9,040 nucleotides of DNA. It comes from Rhodospirillales bacterium (GTDB taxonomy: Bacteria; Pseudomonadota; Alphaproteobacteria; CACIAM-22H2). The stretch is from assembly GCA_016195145.1 (NCBI GenBank), contig JACQAF010000116.1, positions 1-9,040 on the forward strand, given 5' to 3'. Shown piece after piece: positions 6,439 through 9,040 of the stretch. Below the pieces are notes generated by a model that ran no database searches, was not told the origin of the DNA, and worked only from the letters and a program-made list of their open reading frames with translations. The translations under genes and the position numbers were made by a program. Position 1 is the stretch's first letter. Each line of letters opens with the position of its first letter.

Positions 6439-6499
6439 ACGCCTACCGGATGGCTGGCAATAAACGCCCGATCCCGGGCCATCCCGCCCCACCCCCTCT

Positions 6500-6529
6500 C
6501 TTGCATCCCGGGGAACAATTGTCCATATA
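6500..6529 (+). promoter_or_regulatory. Candidate heat-shock (RpoH/sigma32-type) promoter of clpB
   Basis: CTTGCAT (6500-6506) is followed after 14 nt by GTCCATATA (6521-6529). The E. coli sigma32 pattern is CTTGAAA, a spacer of 11-16 nt, then CCCCATNTA; the -10 part here matches at seven of nine positions. It stands out as the A/T-rich island in the divergent intergenic region, with a leader of about 70 nt before the clpB ATG. Heat-shock control is normal for clpB. A perfect 8-bp palindrome, ACAATTGT, lies at 6515-6522 between the two elements. Housekeeping hexamers at the same place fit poorly (three of six each). Confidence 0.5.
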
Positions 6530-6606
6530 CGTTTAAGGATGCCGGTTTCGGGGTCCGCGAGTCCTGTCCGCCCGTCTGGGGGACGCCAGAAAAGGATCGT
6601 AGGTAG

Positions 6607-9040
<2,434 letters not shown>

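Noticed and set aside
5645..6463. Plus-strand frame (272 codons) opposite the MOSC gene
   Set aside because: The MOSC protein on the minus strand has clear conserved motifs and a ribosome site; the plus-strand product is a typical shadow translation.

Overview
The window is high-GC chromosomal DNA (roughly two thirds G+C) with codon use dominated by GCG, GCC, CTG and GGC. It most likely comes from an alphaproteobacterium of Rhodospirillales-like character. The best taxonomic clue is a DUF4167 protein (5072-5581), a family I know almost only from Alphaproteobacteria. It usually lies between prfA-prmC and clpB, as it does here.

Layout. (1) 1-329: 3' part of an ArsC/low-molecular-weight phosphatase-type arsenate reductase. 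(2) 345-4894: a tight same-strand block hisS - hemA (glutamyl-tRNA reductase) - prfA (RF1) - prmC (release-factor glutamine methyltransferase). Gaps are 15 and 7 nt, followed by GTGA and ATGA overlaps. (3) 4895-5071: intergenic leader with a plausible promoter that begins inside the end of prmC, and a set of possible RNA hairpins. (4) 5072-5581: DUF4167 protein, closed by an intrinsic terminator at 5619-5652. (5) 5666-6424, minus strand: a small MOSC-domain protein resembling the mARC/YcbX molybdenum enzymes. (6) 6425-6606: divergent intergenic region with a heat-shock-like promoter. (7) 6607 to the window end: clpB, whose reading frame is broken near 7738 and whose last few dozen codons lie outside the window.

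How the genes relate. The hisS-hemA-prfA-prmC block centres on tRNA and translation termination: histidine charging, diversion of Glu-tRNA into tetrapyrrole synthesis, stop-codon release, and methylation of the release factor's GGQ glutamine by the next gene's product. ClpB is the stress disaggregase. The DUF4167 protein has no established function that I know of.

I do not see a new multi-gene system here. The points most worth checking are the clpB frameshift (apparent loss of 8 nt) and a C5-pathway glutamyl-tRNA reductase in what looks like an alphaproteobacterium, a group that classically makes ALA by the C4 (ALA synthase) route. Next are the structured leader ahead of the DUF4167 gene and the odd C-terminus and composition switch of the arsC gene. 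No gene-free stretch exceeds about 180 nt.
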